Origin: Niebla homalea
Taxonomy: Eukaryota; Ascomycota; Lecanoromycetes; Lecanorales; Ramalinaceae
Length of the DNA: 64,000 nucleotides
Assembly: GCA_019925105.1 (NCBI GenBank)
Contig: JAHGAU010000012.1
Coordinates: forward strand, 1,116,001 to 1,180,000
Direction: 5' to 3'
The position numbers were made by a program, and so were the translations under genes. The notes beneath the pieces were generated by a model. That model worked only from the letters and a program-made list of their open reading frames with translations, did no database searches and was not told the DNA's origin. Shown here piece after piece: positions 11,000 through 22,176 of this stretch (within the stretch, counting starts at the first letter, position 1; each line of letters opens with the position of its first letter).

Positions 11000-11224
11000 A
11001 TGTCTGCTCCCAACCCAGGCCGCCAGTCTCCGGAGCCAGAGCAACAGTCTCACCAACAGGTCGGCGCACCTGAAGCTGGAAAGGCCGACGCAGCCCCCAG
11101 TGACACTCACGCCAAAGAATCAAGCGACCACGCCAAGGAGAATGTCTTGTCGAGCAATCCGAAGGGTCCGTTGGAGGATGCAGCTCACGAAAAGCGCAGC
11201 AAGGAAGGTCGCGGAGATGTCTAG
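11000..11224 (+). CDS. Conserved small hydrophilic protein, 74 aa, function unknown
   Basis: Single-exon 74-aa ORF starting MSAPNPGRQSPEPEQQS. It is very rich in Ala, Ser, Glu, Lys, Pro and Gln, has almost no hydrophobic residues and should be disordered. It ends EDAAHEKRSKEGRGDV. I recall similar short proteins beginning MSAPxPGRQxPEPE in other filamentous ascomycetes, so it is likely a real conserved gene; that similarity cannot be tested here. A probable 5'UTR intron lies just upstream. No function can be assigned; a stress-related disordered protein is one possibility. Confidence 0.65.
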   Translation: MSAPNPGRQSPEPEQQSHQQVGAPEAGKADAAPSDTHAKESSDHAKENVLSSNPKGPLEDAAHEKRSKEGRGDV

Positions 11225-11506
11225 TCTGTGAGCGGGCAAAGCAGTCGGACTTGGCCTTTCCAAGAATACGAAAGGCTGCATCGAGAAGCTTGAGCTGGTA
11301 TTGTGGCACAAGAGTAGACTTGCTTTCTGTAACCCAGCATAGAACCTTCAAAATCCTATGCTCTTCATGACCCATCCAACTCTGGCAGATCGGGTGATGT
11401 CATCGGTCGGCAGGATATAGCCCTACGACTTAATTCATCCATCTCTTTATTGGTGACGCGGCTACTAGGAGCATAGAATACCATGGACAGTCGAGATGAT
11501 AGTGCT

Positions 11507-12204
11507 TCATGTGTCGCCACTCGATACTGGTACGTAGCTGCGGCGCTCTCGGGCACCCTTCACGTTGTACGACACATTAGCGGTCAGATTGAAGGCAAGG
11601 TTGGTGGGAGCTGCACTCACCTCCATCCATTTGCCCACCCACGGTTTGGCACCTGCCCATCCCAGTAGCCCAACGGTTGCAATGATGAAGATGAAGACCA
11701 CTGCTTCATCCTTTCTCGAATCTCTTTCTGCGCATTTTTACTCAGCTCGACCGGGACGGCAATCAGGTTCCTCCCAGACCCCAGACTTACGAAAACAGGT
11801 TGTGAATACATCCTCCATGCTCGCCTTCCTACATATAGGCAGATTGTAGTCCAGGCAGAATTGTCTGTTGCAATCGTTGCAATTGCCCGCTCTGTATTCT
11901 TTTCGGTCTTGGCTACTTCCGTCACTGCCCGATTCGGAGTCATCTTCCGCTGGACTGCGTGCGGGATTCAACCCTTCGAGAGCGTTCCTGTTTTGCAGGA
12001 GTGGGGGTGCAGGAGCGTCAAGTGGGATGATGGTGCTGTTTGCGAAACATGTACATTTGCAGAAGGAGGTTGGTGCTATTTTCATTAGGCATCTCAGAGC
12101 ATTGAGGGAGGGAGTTTGCCCATACTTGCCGCGATGCTCAGACTAATGAACGATGCCATGGCCATGGCCATAACCAGGGGCACCATTTGGAGAGTCAAAG
12201 CCAT
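11507..12204 (-). CDS. Small Cys-rich single-pass membrane protein, function unknown
   Basis: Four exons (12204-12126, 12075-11791, 11727-11621, 11557-11507) give 173 aa, frame kept throughout. The first ~26 residues are a signal peptide (MALTLQMVPLVMAMAMA). The mature N-terminal part has CKCTCFANSTIIPL, an acidic/Ser-rich linker, and CNDCNRQFCLDYNLPIC. A transmembrane helix (VVFIFIIATVGLLGWAGA) and a short basic tail ARERRSYVPV follow. Topology should be type I with a Cys-rich luminal or extracellular domain. The arrangement is one I associate with conserved uncharacterised ascomycete proteins. The paired cysteines suggest disulfides. It is divergently paired with the SepL-like kinase. Confidence 0.72.
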
Positions 12205-12676
12205 CTCCTGCGATCTAAAGAGGTTGTCAAACACGAGATACTAGATTGATGAGGACCAGTAGCCTCGGGAAACTAGGTCAGGCACTGAACGTTTTTCGTG
12301 ACCATTATGCGAGGTCAGGTTATACCAAGGCGATGAAAAAGCGACTGCTGTTCATGAGCTGTATCAATGATCGCGTCGATGCCTCAGATGCTTCCGTCGT
12401 CACTTCAGTACTACTGAGTCTGACTGCGTACATTTAAGCCCAAGATATTCTTAATTCCTAGACCCCTCGGACCTCGGCGAGAGGGGAAACGCTTGCCAAC
12501 CTTTCTCTAGCCTCACTCGGTCGTTGCCCCGGGCTCCCAGACCAGAAACCCATCAACAAAGGGGAAATTGAATTGGGTGAAACCAGGGGCCAGTGTCTCT
12601 CTCACGTATCAATATAGAACATGTTGTTGGTGCAATCGCGAAGAAGGAATTGGGAAGAAGCTGCTGTCTTTCGGTC
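12205..12676. other. Divergent promoter region, membrane protein / SepL-like kinase
   Basis: 472 bp with no supported gene or repeat. Confidence 0.4.
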
Positions 12677-14707
12677 ATGGAGGAAGGTGCAATGGCCGAG
12701 CAATTTCAAGTGCTCGAAGAGCTAGGAAGTCAGTCTCCTACTTCAGCAGCAAGCGCCACTCTCAAGATACTCATTGCTTGCAGGTGGTAGCTTCGGTGTC
12801 GTATACAAAGGCCTCCAAAAGGCCACGGGCGAGCTCGTCGCAATCAAGCATGTAAGGCAGGGACCAAAGGTTTAGTACTTGCACAAGGAGGATCTAATGT
12901 CCCTCCCAGATCGACCTCGAATCGAGCGACGATGACATCCAAGACATCCAGCAAGAAATCTCGGTTCTGAGTACTTGTGACAGTCCATTCGTGACGCAAT
13001 ACAAAGCAAGCTTCCTAAAAGGACACAAGCTATGGATTGTCATGGAGTACCTAGGAGGAGGTTCTTGCTTGGACTTGGTGAGCATACATGGGAGCTTTGT
13101 TTTCAAGCAGTGCTTGATACTGATTGGGTTCACAGCTCAAGTACGGTGCTTTCAACGAGAGTCACGTCGCCATCATATGTCGCGAGATCCTCCTGGGGCT
13201 ACACTATCTCCATCACGAGGGCAAGATACACCGAGACATCAAAGCTGCCAATATTTTGTTGGCTCAATCCGGGAAAGTCAAGCTGGCGGACTTTGGGGTT
13301 GCAGCGCAACTGACGAACATCAAGTCTCAAAGGAACACTTTTGTTGGGACACCCTTCTGGATGGCACCCGAAGTCATCCAGCAAGCGGGTTATGATTTCA
13401 AAGCTGATATATGGTCACTGGGTATCACGGCAATGGAATTGATTCATGGAGAGCCACCGAATGCCAGCGCACATCCCATGAAGGTCTTGTTCCTGATACC
13501 AAAGGCACCTGCACCCAGGCTCGAAGGCAATACTTATTCGCGAGATTTCAAAGACTTCATAGCCACCTGCTTAGTGAAGGATCCAGATCGAAGACCTCCA
13601 GCAAAGGAGCTGTTGGAGCATCGTTTCATAAGAAACGCTGGGTCAGTCGACCATTTGCAGGAGCTCGTCCACCGGCGCCAGTCGTGGGATGCAGGAAGAG
13701 GAGAGAAGTCACACCCAAAGTTCTATGAAGAGACTCTAAGGTCCATGTCTGGCAGCGCAGGGGGCGATGATTGGGTGTTCGACACCGTAAGAGCACCGAC
13801 GGTAAGGGCAATTGAAACAACAGCCCTGGATTCGCAATGGCGGACCGGGGTCTTAAAGTCGGAGCTGGAAAGCCCAGTGAAGGCAAGTACGCCAGAGGGA
13901 GGCCCGCGTTGGACACCCAGTTCACGTGACGAGCCGTTGGATCCACCGACGGTCAGAAGGGCAACAATTAAAAGGCGTCCATCAGGTGCAGCAAGCCCAG
14001 CGGCGCCGAAACGAAGGACCTCAGAGCAGAAGCAGCCTCTTGCCCCGAGCACCAGCTTCGGAAATAGCACATCAACCGTGAGACATTTCCAGCGTGATTC
14101 TGGCGCCGGTGCAAAGGCAGCATCCAAAGCAGCGTCTACTGCAGATTCTGACCAAGATGAGAATCACAAGCCGGTCGTTGACCCGATAACTAAGGAAGCC
14201 CTGCTCGGCCGACGAGCGTACTCCAAGGCCATTGACCTGGCGTTCCAAGAAGTTTTTGCCCACACGGCGAATGATAGAAAACGTGACGTTTTATCGCGTG
14301 TCGCTTTGGCTTGGGACAGCTTGAATAGAGAGGACGCAGAAGGGGAGTATTCGCTCCTCAAGGCGATCATTCAAAACATTCAGGGGTCAGTCAAAGAACA
14401 TGACCCAGCTCAAAACAAGATTTGTTGCTGACTTCAGGGCAGTGATCCGAAGTTGTCCTCCTTACTCGCTTCTTCTCAGCCCAACACACCGCAAAAGCGG
14501 AAGCTTGTACTCGCGCAGAACAATCCGCACCTCAAAAGCCATCGTCGCCGTCAATCATCGTTGCTACAAGGAGAGGACACATGCTTCGAGCAAACACCAA
14601 ACCTACCAGGCCAGCTTGTCCCTGGTATGGAACATACAAAGCAGCTAGCGGACGTCCTTTTTTCCAAGTGGTCCGACGGCTTAAAAAATCGTTGGCCGAA
14701 TATTTAG
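12677..14707 (+). CDS. sepL: Germinal-centre (STE20-type) protein kinase, SepL/Sid1-like
   Basis: Five exons (12677-12728, 12784-12851, 12910-13077, 13136-14385, 14443-14707) give 600 aa. The kinase domain is complete. It has a Gly loop GSGSFGVVYKG formed across intron 1, the invariant Lys in VAIKHIDLESS, catalytic loop IHRDIKAANILL, DFG in KLADFGVAAQL, and activation segment TFVGTPFWMAPEVIQQAGY. The STE20/GCK subgroup mark is the GTPFWMAPE-type P+1 region. After the kinase comes DAGRGEKSHPKFYEETL, typical of the SepL/Sid1 group, then a disordered basic middle and a helical C-terminal region. These kinases act in the septation initiation network, with a Cdc14-type partner, to trigger septum formation. 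The last intron uses the CAG ending at 14442, the only nearby choice keeping frame. Confidence 0.9.
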
Positions 14708-15250
14708 CGTATTTGTTGCAGTCGCAATCTCACGCGGCTGTTGTGAGACTGAGGGTTAGCATTTTTGGTAGCATGCATTCAGTTCCTTCGATCCAGGTGC
14801 ATGGAAGGACCTCTTCACTTCTTGTCTATAATCATCCAGAACTTTCGAGCAAGCCTAGATATGGCGCAGTCCTTGTGTATTGCATAGCGACTTGCTCTGC
14901 TGGCTATCATCATGGAGCTTACGACAGATAGCAACGAAAGTGTGCATCGACCGTTCCTCTCCAAAAAGTACCAGTGGAGTGACTATCCAAGATGTGACGT
15001 ATCTTCTTCGCCAATAAAGGTGATGTTACAGTTGATCCATGCATAATATCAGGTTCGATTCCTAAGGTGGGTGTGCGAGGCGTGGTGCTTTTTCTAATCA
15101 CGTGACAAGGCAAGATAAATACTGACCTGCCATGGGGTACCCTTTCCGCGTAGGAGTTTGACAGCAACCTCCTTGTATTCTACATTGCATGACACCTATT
15201 ATAGAAATCACTGTAGACCTTGTGAGCTACCATGTTCTACTCTGATTGCT
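14708..15250. other. Intergenic region between kinase and DUF4048 gene
   Basis: 543 bp containing the kinase 3' end and the leader of the next gene. A GGTTCGATTCC string at 15051 resembles a tRNA B box but has no A box or cloverleaf partner. No other feature seen. Confidence 0.4.
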
Positions 15251-16705
15251 ATGGCCCCTCTAGATCAACCTCCACTTCCGAAGCCTCGCCTCCCTCTCCG
15301 TCTCGATCTTGCTGCATCCAAACCAATTCATGTCGAAAGATCGCCGAGTCGGTCGTCAGCTGAAACCAACAGCCGGATACACACCCCATCGTCATCCCTG
15401 CCTGATACTCCATTTCTCTCCACGCGCCCAGCTTCACCGGAGAAGAAAGCTTTACATTCACAAGACTCGAGCTCATTTCTGACCGTATTGGCGGCACAAG
15501 AACGGAGGGTATTAGAGCTCAAAGATGAGCTGCAGAGAGCTGAGGTGGACCTAGAAAAGCTGAAGAAGCATTGGGCAGTGCATGAGGCTACTAGAAAACG
15601 GAACGAATCACGGTATCTAGAACAAATGCAACCATTGAAGACGTCACAGGCGGAGGCGACTACGCGGCAAGAGATGCCTCTTCGAGCTGTCCAAGATGTG
15701 GAAAGAAGAGCAGTGGGACCTCCGGGGATCAAGTCGTCACAAAAAAGGGTCTTCGCCGGTTCAAGACATACCAGGACTTTATCCTTGCTATCTCCCCATG
15801 AGTCTGCTTCTCCTTCGCGACTCGAGCGTGCCGATCAGCTTGATGGAGCGCTTGAAAGACAACGGACCCATGATGTGGACATGCCCACTCTTGTTGCTGA
15901 GCAGGCCGGGCACAAGGGCTTATGCAAGGCCTCAATTGATCCTAATAGATCAGCAGATAAGGAAGCAATCCTCGAGACCGGGAAGCAATTGGTCGGAGAC
16001 TTTCGACACGGCCTTTGGACCTTTTTCGAGGATTTGAAACAAGTCACTGTTGGCGAGGAAACCCCACATGCAAGGGACCGCTCTTCCGTCGCCAATACGA
16101 AGGCCCGCGCCAGTACCATTGGAGCTGCCTCGGTCACGAAGACCTCAGCCTCAGGGACCATTGGCCGAGCGCAGGAGCAGCATGGCCGGAAGCAGTACGT
16201 CCCAAAGCACACGCTCGCCCGTCTTAAGGAAGCTTCTCCCCCTTCCCAGGCCTATGGTCGCCCCATTGCGGAGGTCAGCTCCATCGATGTCGAGTCCAGC
16301 GACTCTGACGATGGATGGGAAAGTTGGGATACTCCGGAAAGACCAATGTCAGGAGCTCCGAACAAGAGCTGTTGCCGTGTGTCCGAGCCAACGGTGTCCC
16401 AGCTTACGGAGGAGAGTAGTGCTCGGACAAGTATGAGGTAGGATATTCCTCGGCTCGGAATGACGACAGGTGCAGAATCGGCTAAAACGAAGTTCAGTCC
16501 TACAAATGCAACTCCTCGGCCGAAGCAAGAGCCTCTGCTGACAGACGAAAGTCAACAAGCGCCTTGGCATGGGACCTTGACGCCGAGCGAGCTGCGCAAG
16601 ACCACTGCAAGCTTGATGTTCGAATGGGAGAAGAGCTCACATTTACCCGAAGCGAGCCCTCATCGACCAAGTGATATGCTCTCCAAGGTGAAGAAAGCAG
16701 ACTGA
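15251..16705 (+). CDS. DUF4048-type protein, disordered with coiled coil
   Basis: Start ATG at 15251 (MAPLDQPPLPKPRLPL). A Ser/Pro-rich N-terminus precedes a clear coiled coil (FLTVLAAQERRVLELKDEL, followed by RAEVDLEKLKKHWAVHEA), the hallmark of fungal DUF4048 proteins. After further low-complexity sequence come GLWTFFEDLKQVTVGEE and an acidic VESSDSDDGWESWD stretch. The frame reaches a TAG at 16439. A 39-nt intron (16431-16469, GTATGAG...GACGACAG) removes it and joins an in-frame continuation to 16705 that contains WHGTLTPSELRKTTASLMFEWEK, which resembles the family's C-terminal end. With that intron the protein has 471 aa. Function unknown. If the intron is not used, the product ends at residue ~396. 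Confidence 0.78.
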
Positions 16706-18951
16706 CAGTACCCATGGCGACTCGAGGATTTCGATACAGACTCGTTTCGACACCCTAGGCAGCAATGGCAGCGATCATGAGGACTTCGCTGCGTTTGTGT
16801 GCCGTGCGTCAATTGCCACTTAATGGATTCCCAGACGGCGTTTTCTGTTACCCAATGACTGAAGCCAGGGAGGTGCATCTTGCTCCCTTCTCATCAGTCC
16901 AGCGGTCATTTTACGAATGAAACATTGATCACAAATGACGGTCTACACGAATGCCGGTAACGTCGGGATTATGGTCAGGTAATGTTGGGGGCAAAGCGAC
17001 GAAGTAAGGGCTTACAGCACCCCTGGAATGGATCAACCCTTGGTGCTGTGAGTGAGTGCTGTGAGCGAGTGCTGTGAGTGAGTGGAGTGATGAGGATTAA
17101 GTCCGTGGGCAGACTGCAGGGCACTGGTGGGCATGACCCACAACTAGTAGCGCAATTGATACAAGATAGCGCTAGGATTGAGCCGTTATCAACCTATATC
17201 AATATATCATGCAAGTGTCGACTCTAGTCGTTTTAGTGGGTTCGTCAACGCGTTTGGATCATCATTCCGTCTTCCGCGCCGTGCACCGATGGCGGCCTTC
17301 CTACGCCCGGGGCAGCTTAGCTTCCTTCCCATGCAGTAGCGAATGCAAGCTTGCTTTTTCCATATATTCCATTTGGCAACCCCACGGCTTCCAGCTGGAC
17401 CATGCAAGTTGCCATTTACACTTTTCCTTTTAGCGGTCCAGCAATAAACTCTGAACTCACTGCTCGCAGGCTGCAGCGGTTCACAGACCATCTTCTTGAA
17501 CATCCTACGTCGTGCAGATCAAACCAAGGACACCCTTGTAGCAGATCGCGAAGGATCATCGTGGCATTGCAGCCAAATACCCACACCTGGCCGAGAATGG
17601 CCGCCGAGGACGCATAATTTGGATGCCAAAGAATCCGTTGGGTAAATGGCGTCTTCTTTCTACTTGAATTTTTCAAGATTGATTGGGAATTCCGGATCGT
17701 ACATTGAATGGATCTGCAGCACCTCGCTGACGACCTTGTATCCTTGTCCCAACTCCCATCACTGCGGACCTGTCGTGCTCCCTGGGGACTGAGGACTGGA
17801 GACGGGGGACTGGGAACCGCCGTAAGTTTTGCGGGTGGGGAAGCTTGTCACAGTACCTAGGGTCCAAGCTAGATCCGGGGCGTAGGGATTCAGGGAATGG
17901 GGAAAAATCGACCGTTGGAATTTTAGCCTTCAGCATGAGATTGACCACGCAATTTCACCCCATTTGGTTGGTCTCGCCAAACCCATCTGTCTTTTCATGC
18001 ATCGCCAATTCTGCATCATTCCCTTGATAGTCCTTTTCGTTGTGTTGGTCTCTATCCTGTCCCCAGGAACCAAACATGCTTGCAGTTTGCCAGAGATAGT
18101 CAAAAGTCATTGATTGGTAGGGGGAAGTCGGATGAGTGGAGTATCTTGGGAAGATCGAGTGAAGATCGAGTAAAAGCTGCCATCGTTACAACAGTACTAC
18201 ATATAAATATCTTTTGGGCCGGGGACGGGGACCTCCCTCGCCTCGTACTGAAATAAAATCAAGTCAATTCAGCCTCAACCCGGCACTAGCTTCTTCGTCT
18301 CGACGTCCGATCCCGGTGCTGCTTTCTTGGGTCTCATATACTTACTTGTGGCCATTTTGGAAAAAGCCACTGCTCAGGAGTCTTGATTTATAGAGTCTAG
18401 GAACCCGTCGCCAGCATTCAGGCTCATCCCTCCGCCTATCCTCGACTTTGTTGGACCAGATCCTTCAGAAAGAGAACCGGGTCTTTCAGCAAGAGAACCG
18501 GATCTTTTCTCAGCTGGACCTCATACGGCCACACCGGTCTGGCCTTCTTTTCCACCATCTGATTCACCCGAGGCATCTCTCTCGTGTGCTGAGGGCACCC
18601 ATTGGACATTGGACGTCTCTGTACCGAATGAGCCGCATTGTACCCCTCGGCTACCCTTCTTGTTTGTGGGCGAGCTTCCATGCCGGAGTCGTCACAGACC
18701 AGCCCTCTGTTTCAACATCTCGTGATCAGCCGGAGTCATGGTCTCACCCTGCTAGGCCGCTCTGAAAGGATATCATCCTTCCTTCTCAAGTCAAATTCGA
18801 ACGTGAATGAGGAGCGATTCATTTCATGGTTAAGCAGCATTTTCTCTGTATGGTCATGAATTTCGGGCCTAATCATATCCCTCCGTGCTGCTGTGACTTT
18901 GTCTGTTGCAAGCTTCCGCTTCCAGGACCTTGATGTGCTCCTCCCCACATC
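16706..18951. other. Long gene-free region upstream of the zinc-cluster factor
   Basis: 2.2 kb without a supported gene. It contains a 13-bp tandem repeat (17044-17082), a TATA-like stretch near 18200 (CATATAAATAT), and pyrimidine-rich sequence with short plus-strand frames from 18250 onward that look like a long 5' leader. A pair of near-identical ~21-bp units (sharing AGAGAACCGG) lies at about 18460-18503. Confidence 0.45.
17044..17082. repeat. 13-bp tandem repeat, 3 copies
   Basis: Three copies of TGCTGTGAGTGAG, the middle one with a single T-to-C change. Located in non-coding sequence. Confidence 0.85.
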
Positions 18952-20034
18952 TTGTCCCGGGAGCCTATGTCACCTCCTACCTATATTGGACCATTTGGAA
19001 GAATCCTGCCCCTGACTGAAGGTTCAGAGCCTGAGCAGCTACCGCGCCTCCTTGATGGCGATCGCACAGACCTCCATCTTCCGCAACCTGCTCTGAACTT
19101 TGGAAGTGACACGAGCCTGGGCGTGACCGATCCAAGGGCCTATAATACCACCCGCCAAGCCAGACGGCCCCGTAATATCAGGCACTCACATGGGGAGCAG
19201 CAGAGGACGTCACTGAGTGGCACATTGCCCTCAGTGAGGCAACTACTCACCCCCGCGACACAATCGAGTCTTCCAGCCTCCCCCTTCTCGTCCCAGCCTA
19301 GCGCAACGTCCTCTCAGCGCAGGTCTTCCTTAGCATCCAGCCATCAAAGTCCCAGCCACGAACTGCCTCCTGACCATCCCCATCAGGGCCCCCCCGCCTT
19401 CCAGCAGAACCTGGATGGAAGCGTCGAATCCACCATGCAAGCCATTCCTTCTGCAGCGACTTTCCAGGCACCTCCACACGCACCACCGAACGCTCAGCAG
19501 TACTCGAGTAGCCAGCACTTTGCTGCCGACTACGGGCCATACGGCCCAATGCCACCCCAAATACCTTATCCGCCACACTCGGCTTTCGGTCCTCCTCTTT
19601 ACCATCCACCGCTTGTCATACCTCAGCTATCTGCTTACGACTCCTCAATTGGATCTATTCCTCAGGTTTCTCAAGGCTACTATCAAGAATATTCCCACGA
19701 ATACATTTATTCTCCAAATGCTGGAGATTACCCAACGTCGAGCCTGCAGTCTCCAAACAACGCCGTAAAGCCGGCGCCTAGACTGGTCCGAGAAGACATA
19801 GTCCCGGGCGAAGGTGCGGTCTGGGTATACGAAGACGGGACCACTTGTCCCAAAATTGTAGACGGCGAACCGGTTAATGCAGAATGGGGTGTGACTAAAG
19901 CTGGCAAACCGCGGAAGAGGCTTGCTATAGCATGTACGTCCTGCCGAGAGAAGAAGATCAAATGTGATCCAGCTGAGCCGAGGTGTGTGCAATGCGAGAA
20001 ATTCGGGAGAGATTGCAAGTTTGCCACTGCGTAA
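18952..20034 (+). CDS. Zn(II)2Cys6 transcription factor, truncated just after the zinc cluster
   Basis: Uninterrupted 360-aa ORF. The first ~270 residues are Ser/Pro/Gln/Tyr-rich and disordered. A conserved block VWVYEDGTTCPKIVDGEP leads into NAEWGVTKAGKPRKRLAIAC and then the binuclear cluster at residues 328-355 (C-x2-C-x6-C-x6-C-x2-C-x6-C). The pre-cluster block resembles the RosA/NosA/Pro1 group of developmental regulators. The ORF stops five residues after the last Cys, at a TAA inside a good donor-like GTAAGT (20031). Such factors normally carry a long regulatory domain after the zinc cluster; here the downstream sequence is broken by stops and frameshifts (see the pseudogene entry). The product is either a DNA-binding protein without its regulatory half or the readable part of a dying gene. 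Confidence 0.75.
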   Translation: MSREPMSPPTYIGPFGRILPLTEGSEPEQLPRLLDGDRTDLHLPQPALNFGSDTSLGVTDPRAYNTTRQARRPRNIRHSHGEQQRTSLSGTLPSVRQLLTPATQSSLPASPFSSQPSATSSQRRSSLASSHQSPSHELPPDHPHQGPPAFQQNLDGSVESTMQAIPSAATFQAPPHAPPNAQQYSSSQHFAADYGPYGPMPPQIPYPPHSAFGPPLYHPPLVIPQLSAYDSSIGSIPQVSQGYYQEYSHEYIYSPNAGDYPTSSLQSPNNAVKPAPRLVREDIVPGEGAVWVYEDGTTCPKIVDGEPVNAEWGVTKAGKPRKRLAIACTSCREKKIKCDPAEPRCVQCEKFGRDCKFATA

Positions 20035-21760
20035 GTCTCGACCACTGCCATGTGCGCGATCACCTGTATCTGCTTCCCCTTCCAAGAGCAATTGTCTCTA
20101 TACGATTATGTCAAACACGGTGGATGATAGACCTCGTCTGTCCGCTCGTTATCATACTGGCACTACCTTTCAGTCTCGTGACTTTTCATCTCATGCGAGT
20201 CATGTTCTTACAGGTTCTAGGCGTGCATTAAACCCCTGAAGATCCCCAAATCATAGTACTGGCGGAGAATGCTCCTCGAGCAGGCCTAGCTATAGGGTTT
20301 CGAAGCAGTGTACGGCTCACAATTTCCACCAAGAAATCAGCTAATTGCATTGATGTTCTGAGCCAGGCCTTTTTCCGCTCTCTCCGACTTCACCTTGATG
20401 AGTAGGCTGCTGTCCGAGTATACCTGAACTGGTACCGAGATTGATTGGCTCACATTAGCCCCACGAGTAACCTTTTCAGCATAAAGTTGAAGCTTCCGCT
20501 ATCTGGACTAGATACATGGAACCATTTGCTTTCTCGGAGGACTCAAATATTCCAGGAGATTGGCCCGATGAGGTGAGGCTAGTAGACGACCAGGGTCAAA
20601 GGACCCGGCTGGTGGCATGGACTGCATAGAGTCTGGCAAGAGGAACGGCTAACAGGAGCGCTCCATGGCGACATTTGGAACCTAATCAAAGGCCAAGATG
20701 TTCCAGGATCGGTCATTCTGAAAAGCAGCAGGAGGCAGAGTAGATGAGAGCACTTGCAAGGTCTTGGCTAGTGCTGTCATGCCGGTGGTAGGTAGGCCTC
20801 TTTTCCTTTTCAGACCAAGTTGGTAAGGTGAAATGGAGATGCGTGTCCTGTCACTGCTGGGGCGGTGGACCTCGCAGAGGCATTATCGTTGGCTGGGGCC
20901 GCCTCACGGTGTGTTTGGAATGATCCCTTGGCGGTGTTCCTTGGCATCTTTGTGATAAAAGGCAGCAGACCTTGGCTGTTCGAGCTGGGTATGAGGGCCT
21001 ATCACCAGGATGTCGAAATCAGGCCAACAGTCGTCTACGCTGAACTTTTGTTTGGGTGGCACAACGCTATAGCCAGGGATAGGCCCCTTTCGCGCAGCGA
21101 CAGAACGGCCAATCTACCTTTACGCTGGAGGAGCCACCCACGGCCAAGTCAGAACCGTCATCAGATGTCTGCGACTAGTTCCCATTACGCCCTATGACCC
21201 GGAATCTTGGGAGCATAGCAATTATTCTTGGAGCAAATGTCAGCATCCATTCGGGGAGGCCTACCATACAGTCAAATGATTCATCGAGTAAAGCATTGCA
21301 GCTAGTACCCTCCAATGCTACCATCGGAAGATTGGACTAGCAGATGATGGAATGTGTCTTCGAGGCGAATTGGACTGAGTGGCTGGGCTATTGGAATTTG
21401 AGTCGGCTCAGCTGTCTTCATATTGTCTTTCCGAGAGCTGATACAGGACTTGATCCAGTGAGCAAAGGACATCCTAATATCGCATGATCTGGACTCGGAT
21501 TCAGAGGTATCTACTGCACTAGTGGTCCAAAATTGTGAAAGCGTCATGGAGAAAAACATCAAGAACGGAGCAGTATTACATGATTGCTGCGAGGTCCAAG
21601 CTTCGTGTCCTCCAAGCCTTTTGCCTCTTCTACTCTACTCGGCGGCGAATGTGCACGAGGTCGCGATGCTGCCGCGGATCAGGCGCAAATATCATACAGC
21701 GTCATTCATGCAGCTTTGAAGGCCTGCACGAGGACCTCTGAATCCCCAAGGAGATAGGCT
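20035..21760 (+). pseudogene. Decayed C-terminal half of the zinc-cluster transcription factor
   Basis: Downstream of the zinc cluster, coding-like plus-strand segments appear in shifting frames separated by stops. Examples: CIDVLSQAFFRSLRLHLDE then TAG then AAVRVYLNWYRD then TGA (20345-20450); SEDSNIPGDWPDEVRLVDDQ (about 20535-20595); GDIWNLIKGQDVPGSVILK (about 20667-20724); LAEALSLAGAASRCVWNDPL (from ~20870); FRELIQDLIQ then TGA then AKDILISHDLDSDSEVSTAL (21440-21520); and IHAALKACTRTSESPRR near 21705-21755. The order and character resemble the helical regulatory domain of fungal zinc-cluster factors. No set of standard introns I tried joins them. The reading as decay is an inference; a misassembly or unusual splicing is possible. 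Confidence 0.5.
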
Positions 21761-22176
21761 GCTAATCTAGGCGATCAATATCCATACAACCAGGGAGCGG
21801 TGAGGGACAATATATGATAGATGTGGTCGCTTGGTTTTCCACCGGAGGACCGAATGACGCTACATTTTAGTTCGGGTGTAAAATCTGCTTCACATGATAG
21901 TATTATACAGGGGACGCTCCATGATCGCAATGAAGGACGGCAAGCCAGCACCCGCGCCTGAAAGCGACCTCGCTCTCTACCTCGCCCTCCGTTTTCAGGT
22001 GAATTGGATCAGTCACCTTGACTCTGAGACGCCATTGATTCGACCTGGAATGGGGGAATCTAGGGGCGAGGTTTTCCTGGGGCTTTTCAGGTTCAGGGGA
22101 AAGGGGTAGTCGTCCGAATCCTCTTCCTCACTATGACCCATTAGCAAAGTCTCTATTTTGCTGGTCATTGAGCCAC

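Noticed and set aside
15040..15075. GGTTCGATTCC, a tRNA B-box-like string
   Set aside because: No A box in the preceding 60 bases and no cloverleaf; likely chance.
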